Positions 35,130-64,000 of a stretch of DNA of 64,000 bases are shown here, one piece after another. The DNA lies in assembly GCF_004027225.2 (NCBI RefSeq), contig NC_046360.1, positions 1,104,001 through 1,168,000 of the forward strand. Reading direction: 5' to 3'. This stretch comes from Strigops habroptila. Taxonomy: Eukaryota > Chordata > Aves > Psittaciformes > Psittacidae. Under the pieces are notes generated by a model. That model made no database searches, was not told the DNA's origin, and saw nothing but the letters and a program-made list of their open reading frames with translations. The position numbers and the translations under genes are program-made. Within the stretch, counting starts at the first letter, position 1. Each line of letters begins with the position of its first letter.

Positions 35130-38100
35130 TTTATTACTTAGGAAACTATGTAGTACAAAATATTCTCTATAGCACAATGTATTTATTGTGACCCATATTT
35201 ACATAAGCTATAAGGCTACGTGGAACAATATAAAATGTTAATCTATAACAATAGCTCCTTTAAAAACAGGCTTGATACCATCATGTTTAATAGATACCAT
35301 CGTATTTAATAGACTGGTTTGTGTTGGAAGGGACCTTAAAGCTCCTCCAGCTCTACCCCCCTGCCACGGGCAGGGACACCTTCCACTAGAGCAGGTTGCT
35401 CCAAGCCCCTGTGTCCAACCTGGCCTTGAACACTGCCAGGGATGGGGCAGCCACAGCTTCTCTGGGCACCCTGTGCCAGCGCCTCAGCACCCTCACAGGG
35501 AAGAGCTTCTGCCTCAGAGCTCATCTCAATCTCCCCTCTGGCAGCTTAAAGCCATTCCCCTTGGCCTGTCCCTACATCCCAATCCGTGCCGGCAATCCTA
35601 CGCTCCGCCATGGCTTCACTGACCACATTCAAGACACCACACACAGGCGACCGGAGCTGTGGATACACGGCTCCTCTGGCTCCACAGGATCCAGATAAGC
35701 ATCTGCCAAAGGTTCTCTCCCACAGGAACACGAAGGGCAACGACACTGCAGTATCAGCACCAGGATTTTCATAGAAAGGGGAAAAGGCTTCGAGACAGAA
35801 GCACCTTTTACCGGGGCACAGACTTTAACACGTTGTATTTAAAGTATTTATATGATATTTGCCTTTGAACTGCCCTGATCCCCACTAAGCTATTTTGCTC
35901 TCCTTTTAACACCCTGACATCAAACCACATCCTCGGTTTAATACCTAAGCCAGGAGGCCTATTCCAGTGTGTTTGCACAAGTACTAAAGGTTATAAGCGA
36001 ACGGATGCTGCTGCTCCAGATGAAAGGGCCAGCGAAGGGTTGCATTTCTGAATCTGACACACAGTGTTTAACAGTTCCCCAATAATTGTTTGCAAACAAA
36101 TAGAGGGTGAAACAAACTTCTGTGCAAGCAGAAGGAGGGGGGGTAATTCCTATAGGGGCACTTTCAGACTTCAAAGGCTGAAGAACAGAAAGGTTGCCTC
36201 TTTCTCCACAGGAAGTAAAACCAAAGCAGCGAGGCCCTGAGCAGCTCAGGGCTCGAATTCAGCTACACAGACCTTGAAGATGTGCATCTGCGAACAGAAA
36301 AATAACAGGGAAGAAATCCACAAGTGGGGATTCCAATAAAATGGAACAGAATGGCTGTGTAAATCCCCAAACTGAACTGGAGGAAGGATTTCTGGTAACA
36401 ACAAGAGTAGTGCTAGCAGAAAAGACTTCCAAATTACATATACTCTGACTCTTAAAAAACATTAGGTAGAGATCCTGGAGCGCCAGGATCTCCCTCACAC
36501 TTGTTATTACTCAGCCTCTGCTAGGACAAGAAATGGAACCTGCTCTAAGGCAGGTTCCAGTAATTCATGAAGGCTCATCCCTGAAGTGCTGAGGCCAAGA
36601 GCTCACTTCCACCTTGTACTAACAGCAAAAAGAAGTACGTGGCAACAAAAGTAAAAGCATAAAAAATCCAAACAAGCATTATTCGGAAATAAAATAGAAT
36701 TATATAAAGTGTATTACAGTATGTTCTGTCATTTAGGTAGTAATAACATATTTATATATCTTTTATTACATAGCGATAACCTGAAGAGAAGGAAGTAGGT
36801 ATTTAATCCATGTACAACATAAAGAAATGATAGAGCAGAAAAAACACCTTCCCATTCAACAACATTCTAAAGATGCTTTTTAATTAGACATTTAAGCATT
36901 AAACATTTCTCAGTAGTAGGTTAAACTACTAATTACAGTAAGGTTCAGTGCATTGTCCAAGCAGATGTGGAAATGCATACACATTCAAAGGGCTTTGTGG
37001 AAACCCGGTGTTAATCCCCTCAGTTTCCTCAAACACAGAGCAAACACTTCAGTTACACAACTTCTGGCCTTCATTTATTAGACCAAGAACCAGTAAATCC
37101 TCCAGCTATTGGTAATGCAACACTCTCAACCTGCTGAATTTGAACATCGAGCCTGGGTAAATACTCTCGTGAGCAGGGGGAATTTACCTGATTTCTAGGT
37201 ACTGTCTGAAGTCAGCCCCACTCCATCTGAGTGAGCAAAGCATCGCTGCTCCTCTCACACCCGCACACGCTGCTGCTCAGGGGGACCCAAGCGTGTGGCA
37301 CACGGGGTATGGAACTGAGGGTACCCTCGAGTGCTGCCATCACAAAACACATCCCAAAAGACACACAAGCAAAGCTTAAGAGTCGTCATTTCCACCATCA
37401 GCTAAAGAAGAGGGAAGAGATTATGTGCAACATGGTAAAGTGAGCTGAGAGCAGCTCTTTAGTAGTGGTTGACTGCATCCAAATGGAAGCCCATCTCGCG
37501 GCCCAGGTTAAACCCACACAGAGTGAAAGGCTTGGCAGAAATCTGGGTGATCGTTTCTGAACTGGTAGCAGAAGGGGCTGTGAAACCCTAACACTGGAAG
37601 AGCTCTGATGTGAAACAGGGCAAAGCAGCAAAGAAAGGTTTTTTCCCGTAAGAGAAACATATTCATTTCATCTCCATTAAGTACAGGGAGCTGCTATCGG
37701 AACTAAATCTGGGAGAGAGATCTGGGCATATGGGACTTGTCTCCTGACATACTGCTGTTATTTCCTATGAGCAGACTGGGACTAAAATTCCCCTCCTCTA
37801 TGACTCCTCCATAAGAAGAATTGGCACATGGTTTTGGCAGCTACAAGCTTGACAGACAGCAGAGCAGGCATGCCACTCTGGCTCGCAGATGCACCACTGT
37901 GGTAACCCCAGGAAGATCAAGCTTTCCGAATGCTGATTGTAAAAAAAGAAGAAGGAAAATTAGTTCAAGTGCTGGTGCTTTATCATTAATATCCAGAGAA
38001 GCCCAAAAGCAGGATACAGGGAGAGCAAGGCCGGGAGCAGCCCCTGCTCCCACCCAGCCGCAGCGTTTGGGCTTTGCGCGAGGAATACTGACACGACAGA

Positions 38101-39308
38101 ATAACCTCCCTCGGGGGGCTACATCTTGAAAAGGTTTACTGAAAAGAGCACTTATTTGGGGAGAGAATAAAGTATGTCTTACATGGACACCTCAGTTGCT
38201 ATTTCAGAATCTGTATTCAAAGATAGTAACATATTTGAGATATCAGTGGTATCCGTAACACCCGTGTTGTGCATGAGATCTATGCCGCTATTAGAACATC
38301 AGTCTTAGCAAAAGGAAAGTAAATGATCTGAGAAGCTGAAGATCACATTTAGGTTATTCCATAAAATCAGCATAAAAATAAAAACTTAAACCTGGTATTT
38401 ACAGATTAACAAAGAAAACTATGAAGTGGGACTATCCAAACTGCTATTAAAGTGACATTCAAGAATTAACTGGAACCCTGATATGAGTGTAACATCCTCC
38501 CTCTTCCCTTCCTTTTTTGTTATAAAAACAGTATTTACATAGTTATGGTTTTTAGAGAGAACTGGTTGACATTATTGCTTGATCCTTTTTAGGAAGGACA
38601 TTCCAATGAAGCAATTATTCCACATGCTGACAAAACACAGAATATACCATTTCAAGAGTGACAAAAGTCAACATTTTGTTCATCTAAAAATTATACCATC
38701 TGCTGGCTCAGCAGATCACATGTAAATATAAGCCAATCAAAAATACATTTTACAAAAAATAATCAAGTTTCCTTTTGCAATATGGCAGTAAACATCATTT
38801 GTTCGCTCACTCTCACCTTCCACAGACTTCAGTCTAAACAGGAGCTTACTATTTTTTCCACAAAAAAAGAAAGAGATAAATTTAATTAAAATTGTTATTT
38901 TCATAACCAAACACAAAGCCCAGCCTTACACCTGATGTGGCTACCAGCAGTTACCCTTCCGAGCCCCTGAAAACCTATGGAGAAATGTAGTCTCTGTTCA
39001 ACACCGAGGGACTTTTCCGCTCCTACATCAAGTATTCCCGTCTTTCCTGACTTTCTGAAGTGCTACCTACGACCCACGGGTTCTTCTTTCAGGCAGGCCT
39101 AGGGTGACTGTCCTCCCACATCTGAAAAGATATAGCTTTGTATTTGACTATGAAGATGAAGCAGCTTTCTCCACGAAACAGGAAGGCACCATGCACATAG
39201 CAGTTGAGGCAGGAAGCAAACAGCAGCAACGTGACGTGTGAATTTTAGGTTCAGATGAGTTAAGGCTTCTGTTAAACTTCTTCATCTTCTTCTAGTTAGA
39301 ACCACTAC
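35130..39308 (-). other. KIAA1671: Probable 3' UTR exon of KIAA1671
   Basis: On the minus strand a strong acceptor (TGTGTTTTCTTTGCAG|GTAGTGG, first exon base 39,308) follows the last coding exon, which has a donor four bases after the stop (TGAAAAG|GTACCT, last base 39,805). The 4.2 kb below it are AT-rich, lack coding exons and contain several minus-strand AATAAA words, including 35,187-35,182 and 35,135-35,130, so a long 3' UTR is likely. The true polyadenylation site cannot be fixed from sequence. One CR1 copy lies inside near the distal end. Confidence 0.45.
35311..35576 (-). mobile_element. CR1 LINE 3' fragment 4
   Basis: About 265 bp reading as the complement of the CR1 3' end, from AGACTGGTTTGTGTTGGAAG to the TTGGCCTGTCCCTA block. 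It is in the same orientation as KIAA1671 and may be part of its 3' UTR or lie just beyond it. Confidence 0.92.
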
Positions 39309-39804
39309 CTGCAAAGAAAACACAGACGCAATTAAGTCATGGTATGACACCATCAAGAAAACAGTCAGACCCCTCTCAGTGTGACAGGAAGGCCCCCACA
39401 AAGCAGTACTACTGTTGTAGTGTTGTCTTGGTCCTGTTTAATGTGCTAACTGAGCTGCCCAGAATGGTGCTGAAAGAACGTACACCAAGGTTTTCAGACT
39501 GTGTGCAAGCCTCAGTTACTCAGTGACAGACTCATTCTTGCTTGGTGGAAGCACAAGCAGGTTGGGTGTTGTTAAATATTAAATTATCTGCAGACAGCCA
39601 GTGGCTCTGTACCACAAGTGAATGAAAATGTCTAGGAAAACTGCTCTGCCTCAGCACAGAACTGCTGCACGTTCCTGGGTGCACACTTCATGGTGAGTCT
39701 GCTTCAACGTTTATGCTTACAGAGTTGTTTTACTGAGATGGTAAGGAAACATTTCCCACGTGTGCTTCTACCACTGCAAAGCCCCTTTTTCTGTCAGAAG
39801 GTAC

Positions 39805-56339
<16,535 letters not shown>

Positions 56340-56943
56340 TTCTCCAGCAGAGATGAGAAATCAATATTCAGTAGGAATTGCTGGCGAATAGATTCTCCTT
56401 AACAACCCTGATTTTCTTCTGCAAAAAGGATTCCACTCATAAAGGTAAATAGCTCTGCACGATAACCATCAGCATATTTCTGTATTTAAATAGCAAACGA
56501 GAGGTGAGGTTGGAGATTGGTATTTGTCAAGTAGGAAGAAATCAAAGAATTTTCCCACTTACAAGCAGATTTCCAGAGTTCCATCAAAACACGTTTAATT
56601 CAGCCATGTTAGAGAGAGAAATCAAGGTTTAAATCCTGACACAATCACCTGAAATTAGTCCATTTACAAGCACAGAACTGGTCTCTCACTGTCTCATTTC
56701 AGAGCTGGAAAAGCAACTCCCTTTTTAAGCCAAGTTTTTGTTTTGCTGTAAATACCATCAGAAGGATAAAAAACAACGTATTCTTCTGGTTTCAGGTGCC
56801 AGTACACGAAACAAAGTTCTGATGCTTCTATACAATCCATTTAGCAGCAACACGATTAGGTCTTCCGAGCAATAAATCCCAATGGCTTTCTTCCCCAGGA
56901 ACTCTGCAGGAAGGTATCGCCATCAGCAGCACCCCCTCCTCAC

Positions 56944-57434
56944 CACTCTTCCCCTCTCCAGAGCCATTCTCAAGGTGTTCACTTCCCGATGCCGAGCTCC
57001 CTGTGAAGCTGAAGGAGACCCCGGTCGAGCTGCTGCCTTCAGACTGGACCTGCCGCTGCTCAGAGCCTGCCGAGAGATCTCCTGGATGACATCAGCTCCT
57101 CTGCTCCAAGGGGCTTCACCCAGAGGAATGCAGCTGCACCAGAGGCCAGCACGGAGCCTTGCCCCGCTGACGCCGCTGCTCACACCAGCTCCTCGGCACA
57201 GCCAGGGACGCGCTGCAGAAGGCGCTGGGTCTGTGCCGGGTCTGGATGCCCGCCCCGGTCCGAACGCTCCCTGGGTAAGGCACGAGAGGTCACAGCAGGA
57301 GGAATGCTGCCTCTGGAATCCCGCTCCCTCCTCTGTGTCCCTGCCTTCCCTCTGCTCCGGAGAGGAAACAATGAGCTAGGTGGGAGAGCCGCAGAGGTCT
57401 GCCTAAGGAAGGATCTGGGCTGGGCTTTATTATA
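56944..57434 (-). promoter_or_regulatory. KIAA1671: Candidate promoter and noncoding exon for the short KIAA1671 transcript
   Basis: A GC-richer block with moderate CpG density contains a TATA-like TATAATAA at 57,434-57,427 on the minus strand and a good donor AGAGTG|GTGAGG (last exon base 56,944). A transcript starting near 57,400 could splice to the acceptor at 56,418. A plus-strand frame of 165 codons across the same block has no recognisable domain. Confidence 0.35.
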
Positions 57435-60400
57435 GTACAGGCAGGGTTACCACGGCAACGAGGGAACAGCATCTGCTTGCTGCCGGAGCAGGCAGGAGTT
57501 GCACAGATCTATTGGAATGATTCATAGTTTGCATATGTCACGTGCACTTACTGATTTTAACCCTTCCGCGGGGAAACGGGAGCAAACTCTCTGCCAAGGG
57601 AGTGTTTGACCGACACCAAAAGGCTTCCGACTCGGATGGGCAGCTCCAGGCAAAGCCTGCACCCTGCTCCTGCTGTCTGATGGGGCACTCGGGCAGCACC
57701 ATCACCTCTAACCGTTCATTACGTGACTAAACTCAAACAAGATACTTTCAAGTTAGTGACTACAACATCAGTGCAAGGCAATGATTAAGCCAGAGCTCAA
57801 AGCAAAGCTGAGTGGGTTTGACCACGTAAAGCAGTTTTTCCCCCACTTTCAGACACTTCTGTGAGCAAGGGCTCGCTGTCGGCAACAGCTCTGCTCCCTC
57901 CCCAGCTGGGAGACCCTGGCTGGGATCGTGGCTACAAAGCCTCACATAGGTGGAAATAACAGGAGAACCCCACAGATAAAACCAGCTAATACTGAGCAGC
58001 CAGATGCCACTGGCCATGGAATTCCTGGAAACAGCCCATTTGGGAGGACAGCAGAAATAAAAGCTAAGGGTTTCAAATAATAAGCACAAAAAGGTGTCCA
58101 AAGTCAAGACGTGACTAGTTGAGAAGTGAGGGGAGACAGATATGGGTCTGAAGGCAAAAAAGGCATGTTGAGAGCTGCTCACTTTGTTTGTTCAAGGGGG
58201 TTGTGTTGCTGTTGCTTCATTTGCCATACAAAGTACCTTGGTCTTGCATCATCCTCTCCTCCTCTAAACCATTCAGGAAGAGATTTAAATGTATTAGTTC
58301 ATGCATTCATTAATTAATGAATAATTTCTAGATGTTTTATGAAATGATTCTCACAGAGTATTATTATAGCAGAAAACCTACTTACAAACAGGCACAGGAG
58401 CATGAGATGCTCTGAGGAAATGGGGTGTTTTGCCTTTTAAGGACTGCTTGAAAGGCTCCACCATCCTGTAACTTAGCTCCAAGAAAAAAAATCTGGTGAC
58501 AAAGCATCCCATTCCCTGTGCTCTCCTTCATTTCTGAATACATTATATTTGTTTTGAACATTCTCAAATTAGCAGCCTAATAAAAACCCTCAGTGTTAAA
58601 GAGAAACGCAACCAATAGAGAAAAACATTTTTGCCCCCCTTAGGCAGCTCTTGTTTTAAAGAGCTACAGAGATGTTCTTGTACAGAAATGGGAAGAGAGA
58701 CTTCTGATCAGATGCCCCAAGACCTGAGTTTCTAACGTTTTTAAAGAAATAGAAAAACCCCTAAATCTATTCTGACAGTTATGGATAATGCTTCATGAAC
58801 GATGGAGATCCTGTGCCCAAGGTTGAAATTCAAGACTTACTACACGTTTTTAAGCTGTTGGATCTGAGCTCTCTATTTCAAATGTGTGCACTTGCAAGCA
58901 CAGCTCTGTGTGTACAGGGATTCTTCACAAGGCACTTGGCTATTTCGGATGGGTTCAGGCTCTGTCTGATTCAGCAGCCCCCCAAAATAGCCATCAGAGA
59001 GCTGTGGAGAGTAGCTGCCACACGGGTCAGTCAGCAGTCCCTGCACTGAGACAGGATGGGCACAGAACTGAAACTCAACCAGTATCTGCTGTATCACCCG
59101 GCACAGAACGGGAGGAGATGCACGACCAGATTCAACCCAAGATCCTCAGGAGGCAGCTCTCACACACTTGCTGTGAGAGCCTCTACATGTGTACGTGGCT
59201 TGAAGGATCTGAGAATTCACTAGAGAATATACTCACTTTTTCATTAGAGCTCCCTGAAAAGAGTGGGATTTTCACGTGTTAATGTCCCATTTACCTTTTT
59301 CATCCTTAGGAGGCTGTAAAACTGCTGATCTGAGTCTATCTGCAATACTAAATTAAGATACTAAATTTGTTCTTTTCGCCCCTCGTCATCAACAGCTGAG
59401 CCCTGCCTGGACCCGTGCAGGGGGTGTGAGGAGGGTTATTATTCCATGTTATTAAAACGGACTGCTTCTAGCCCTTCTATTCTGGTAGGTAAAAGAATCC
59501 TCTGAGCCCTTAGAGAACCCGGTGACATCAACCAGCCAAAGTGGGAGCACACTTGAAAAGCCTAAAGGACAGAGTTTTCAATAGCTGTGAGTAGCAAATC
59601 ATGGGTTTGGGCTTTTCTAGTTCAAGTGACATTTCATTTGTATTAAAAACATAAGCCACTATTAAAAATAATGTTAAGAGACGTGAATCGCCTTCACAGT
59701 AGGGTAAGGACTGTATTAGCCATAGGAGAGCAGCAGTTTCAGAGCAGGTCTCCTGCCTGGGGTGTACACACCACACAGCAGCAATGCCTGGGCTCCCCGG
59801 GGAGCACGCCAGCTTGTGCTTGTTCTTTCCCTCCTAAGGCTCCCCAGAATACGATGCTCTGCAGCATTCCACACACTTCCCAGCTGGCAAAAAGCTCACA
59901 ACTGTATTTTAATTAAACAACAGCGTGTGGGTTACACATGGTCTCTCTTTACTTCTTCTGTGGTGAATCCACGCATCTTTTTATAACCACCAGCCTACAG
60001 AACATAGCTCAAACCATACAGATGTTCTATAATTGTCTCCCAGTCACTTCAGCAGCAGTCTTTCTGGCTGAGTAAGGGTTTGTTTCTGAACAAGAACAGC
60101 ACAAGATGATCTTCTGCCTTTGAAAGCTGGTAGTGATTATCTTGAGCTGCAGCCGCCCTGGGTCTGTCGAGGGTCTGCAGCTTCAGAACACAGAGCACAC
60201 GCAGCTAACTGGCACTGCACAAGTAATCACTGCCATGGCAAATGGGACCTCATTATTCAAACATTGCTGGATACTTTTACTATTAACCTCCATTCCACCT
60301 CCGACTCACAAACACAACCCCGCACAAAGAACTAATGATCCCTATTTTTCCCCTTATTCAGCAGAAAAGAAAATTCTATGGTTATATTCTATTTCCCAAA

Positions 60401-62446
60401 AGCTTTTTCAGCTCATTTTGAGCTTTACCTGTTCTCAAATAGGTGTAATTATGCTAATGACTATATAGGATTGAAAGGTCCAACGAAGACAGACCTGCGT
60501 GTAGCACAGAAGATGACGGACCTGCCGTGGGAGGAGGTGGAATTCACAGCTCGGCCCCATGAGGAGTGTGAGCCCTGCATGGCCATGGATCCCACCATCA
60601 CCACCACCTCCTCCCTTCTGGCAGCACTGGGGTGCACGGAACTGGGAGGGCAACCCAGCTGAAACACCAGCAAAGGGACGCCAGGGATTAGTTTGTACTT
60701 TGACTGGATCCCTGAGTGATCCTTGAGCCAGCAAAGCAGATGTGATACGCTAATGTTGCCCATCCTTCTCTAACCAAGAGAACAGTGTCTCCGCTTTTCT
60801 TTTGTGGGATCCTCAGAAACCCACTGTCTGGATCCTGACCTGCCTCACAGCCCATCACTCCACTTAAGTTAGCAATTATTAATAATTCATGCATTTCTGA
60901 AGTGTTTCCTGCAAGTCATCACCTCACACATGACCAAGTACTCGCCAAGCTCACAACAGCTTCAGTCCCATCCCGGGCCTCTTGGTTTGTCCAGTCTCAG
61001 CACCACGAGGAGCAAAGCCTGCCCTTGTAAGGCTGTCCTGGGCCCGCATTCCACACCGACTCTTTCCATTTCATTAGTAAGAGAACTTAATTTAACCTGT
61101 TGTGTTTGACATTACGGACTATTTAAAGACACACAGCACTGTGCTGAGCTGAGCTGCGCAGCTCCAGACCCAATTACTCCGTGGGCTCCTCAGACACTAC
61201 AAACCAGCTTATGGTTTTTATATGCTCCTTATTTTTGCCTCTGTACTCTCCACTTTGCCAGCTGAATTGCCATGCTCATGGAAGGACCAACAAGCTTTCC
61301 TAACCACAGGCTGAATTTCTTACATGTAACATCCCACAATAAAGGTTTTTACCGTCACCTTCGGATTCTCAATTGAAGTAAAAAGGAGTACTGTAGCACT
61401 CAGCCATCTGAAATGCCAAGCAATACTCCTGAGGCTTCCCAGTGATCCCCCTGCAAACCGCTCCGGCCACCCCACATCTGGCACAGGCACAAAAGCCCAA
61501 CAGCTGGAGCAGAGGTTTTCATTGCATTCCAAGCCAAGACCAACTGAACTGCTTAAAACCAGTTTTAACTTGGGAAAACACACAGTGTCTAAGAGCCTGG
61601 GCAGATACAGTCTGTTTTGCTTTCTACATACAAAGAACAAAACTGTTTGTGTATCGAGTTGGTTTCTTTACAAAGCTCCTGCCAACCCGCCAGTTCTCAC
61701 TCCCCCTTTTCCTCTGCAGAATGGCTTGCTGTTACCCAAACAAAATGACAGATCTCTGGGTGCAGTTTGGGGATTATCTGGATTTGGGGAAGTCTGAAAA
61801 AGGCACAGATTTCAATCAGGTTATCAGACTTAGGGGGGGGAACTGTCTGTGTGTGTCTGCCAGGTTAAATCTCACTTCACTGGCAAGAAGGCAGACTTGG
61901 AGAATTGCAGGCGCTTCCCCTGTTCCTGTCAGTGAGCTGTCACAACTGTTCATAGAACACTCTTACTGCAGAGTCTTTAATTTAGAGCTTTGTTCACAGC
62001 ACACAGTGATCTTGTTCATTTAAGTTTAAAAAAAATAGGAATTAACACAGAGCTTAAAGTTAAACAAATGGCTTATATTTAGGTGCATGAACAAAAGACT
62101 GGAATTGCTCAGGCTCCTGCACCTGCTTTTACTTGACAGAGCTCCAAACCCAGCAGAACCTCAAAGCCGTGACAAGCTGCTCGGAGCAGGGTGCAGGGAT
62201 CACTGTGACATGCCTCGTCTGAAACAGAAATAAACCCTTGGTGCAGCCAGGATCTGTGCCGAGAGAGGAGGAACAGATGATGGGATTCACACCACTGCAT
62301 CCACCTCCGTCCCGAAGGCAGAAGTCCTGACAAGGACCCGCAGCAGGCCAGGAACCATCTACAGCTTGACATCCTTCAGCCTCACACCTTCCCCGTATTG
62401 CAGGCTGTGAAGACAGCCTGGGTGATAATGTGAGGACCTTGAGGTT

Positions 62447-62760
62447 ATCCCAGAATCGCAGACTGGTTTGTGTTGGAGGGGAGCTTAAAGCTCCTCCAGC
62501 TCCAACCCGTGCCACGGGCAGGGACACCTTCCACTAGAGCAGGTTGCTCCAAGCCCCTGTGTCCAACCTGGCCTTGAACACTGCCAGGGATGGGGCAGCC
62601 ACAGCTTCTCTGGGCACCCTGTGCCAGCGCCTCAGCACCCTCACAGGGAAGAGCTTCTGCCTAAGAGCTCATCTCAGTCTCCCTTCTGGCAGGTTAAAGC
62701 CATTGCCCTTGGCCTGTCCCTACAGGCCCTTGTCCAAAGCCCCTCTCCAGGTTTCTTGTA
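62447..62760 (-). mobile_element. CR1 LINE 3' fragment 12
   Basis: About 310 bp reading as the complement of the CR1 3' end, from CAGAATCGCAGACTGGTTTG to AAGCCCCTCTCCAGGTTTC. Minus orientation. It is inverted relative to the 45.8-kb copy in the same gene. Confidence 0.93.
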
Positions 62761-64000
62761 TGCTCCCAACACAGTGTTGGGGCACCATCAGCTGGAACAC
62801 ATGTCCCACTCTGCCCACACTGGAAAAAATTCGTGACACAGGCCCCAACAAAGCCAACACTGCTGCACAGGTACTCGGAAGACAACACAAGCCTTGCTTC
62901 CCCTCTGATTTTGAGAGGGTATCACATCTACCACCCCAGAATAACTGACATGTCATGGACTCTCAGCCAGTCATTGAGGTAATTCTTCTTCCTCCATCCT
63001 TCTTCCCATTGGCTGTACCTCACTTTCCTGTCCCTCAAATCCAAGATTCTCCATGCAACCTAACACAGCCAAAGATTAAAGGCCTTAGTGGTTGCATCAG
63101 TTTTGTTTTCTTGGGGTTTTTTGGTTTCTTTTGCATGGTGGCAGGATAACTACAACTCATTCAGATGCTCAGACTGTGCCACCCGCCCCAACCACAGCAG
63201 CCTGTGGTCAACACAAAAAAGGGAAAAAGGAGGAAAAAAAGAGTGGACAGAGTGTTTTAGCACAAGGACTTTGTACAGTGAAATCTCTTGTAACCTCAAA
63301 CAGAGGGTATCTCAATATTTACCCTAAATATTTGTTTTCTGCTCCTACTTTCAATTTCTCCTGATACAAAGCAAATAAACTCACGTAGACAATTCTACCT
63401 TATGCTTATTCAGAATTTAAGTCAGCTTGTATAGAACATGACACTAAAGGCATTCCTCTCGTACACACAGCCAGCTGCAAGAGTCTGGAATTCCATTTCC
63501 AGGCTTTTTTCTTACATTGGGCTATTTTAAAAGCCCACAGAGGCCTCACGAACTAGTGAGCAAGGAGAGGCTGCAGCAGCAACAGGTCCTGCATCAAGGC
63601 TTGCCAAGCTTACACAAGCACCCATTAATACCGGAGACAAAGGAAGGTGCTAAAGCGCTTCAGAAGGTATCAGTGTAGTCCAAGGCTGTCAGATAAGGAA
63701 AACATTAACTTTGCATTCCTTGTATTCCTTACAGAACTACGCCTGTGATAAGGGAAAACACATTAATAATTCTCATGACTGAACTCTCCACATACTTGTT
63801 GCTATCTCCCTAAATAACCTTATCATCGTACCACTGTGGTCATCCGTGATGGGATCGGTGAAAAACCGCAGTTTCCCGTTTCACTGCAATCCCAGCAGGA
63901 AGCCAGACATCCCCTTTCCTGTACAAATTTCTGAGCGCTTTTACAGTACTATGTGATTATTCCAAGCTCAATACAAATCAAAGGTAAAATAAGGTGAAAT

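Larger units (their letters stand above)
56419..64000 (-). other. KIAA1671: Upstream KIAA1671 intron sequence (runs off the window)
   Basis: If the long KIAA1671 transcript passes through here, this is intron between its large 5' coding exon (outside the window) and the 3' exons. Apart from the candidate short-transcript promoter at 56.9-57.4 kb and one CR1 copy at 62.4-62.8 kb, I see only short unassigned open frames and AT-rich sequence. Confidence 0.55.

Noticed and set aside
56882-57379. 165-codon plus-strand open frame near the KIAA1671 start exon
   Set aside because: Pro/Arg/Ser-rich without motifs. A GTAAGG word at its 3' side is suggestive, but no partner exon was found.

Overview
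The window is vertebrate nuclear DNA, almost certainly from a bird. Exons are interrupted by GT-AG introns, there is no operon structure, and at least a dozen interspersed copies of one CR1-type LINE 3' end are present. CR1 is the dominant avian retroposon. The wording of this CR1 subfamily resembles copies I associate with parrots and related Neoaves, but the order is a low-confidence inference.

Four protein-coding genes are supported, all on the minus strand. From high to low coordinate they are KIAA1671 (3' coding exons 39.8-56.3 kb), CRYBB3 (30.0-32.6 kb), CRYBB2 (24.6-27.6 kb) and GRK3/ADRBK2 (first coding exon at 8.3-8.4 kb). From my knowledge of the human 22q11-q12 region, gene order and relative orientation are the same there, so the block looks like conserved amniote synteny.

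Layout. 1-8.3 kb is the start of GRK3 intron 1. 8.05-9.2 kb is the GRK3 CpG-island promoter, with a (GT)n microsatellite. 9.2-24.6 kb is GC-rich intergenic DNA with two CR1 copies, a minisatellite, a pair of diverged duplicated noncoding elements carrying a K50-type homeodomain site, and an AT-rich motif cluster next to the CRYBB2 3' end. CRYBB2 and CRYBB3 follow in tandem. Each has five coding exons, and the three internal ones are identical in size (119/133/143 nt). CRYBB2 has a TATA box and a short noncoding first exon; CRYBB3 has a candidate TATA box with a Maf-like element upstream. 33.3-35.1 kb is intergenic. 35.1-39.3 kb is AT-rich and is probably the KIAA1671 3' UTR. 39.8-56.3 kb holds seven KIAA1671 coding exons, and 56.4-64 kb is further KIAA1671 intron.

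The two crystallins encode structural lens proteins with four Greek-key motifs each and are expected to be lens-expressed. GRK3 is a G-protein-coupled receptor kinase. KIAA1671 resembles the tankyrase-1-binding protein at its C-terminus. The most interesting points are (i) an internal KIAA1671 exon that starts with its own ATG behind an in-frame stop and would give a 393-residue short isoform, and (ii) noncoding elements around the crystallin pair that look like eye/lens enhancers. I see no unknown multi-gene system; most other open frames are GC-rich artefacts or CR1 fragments.
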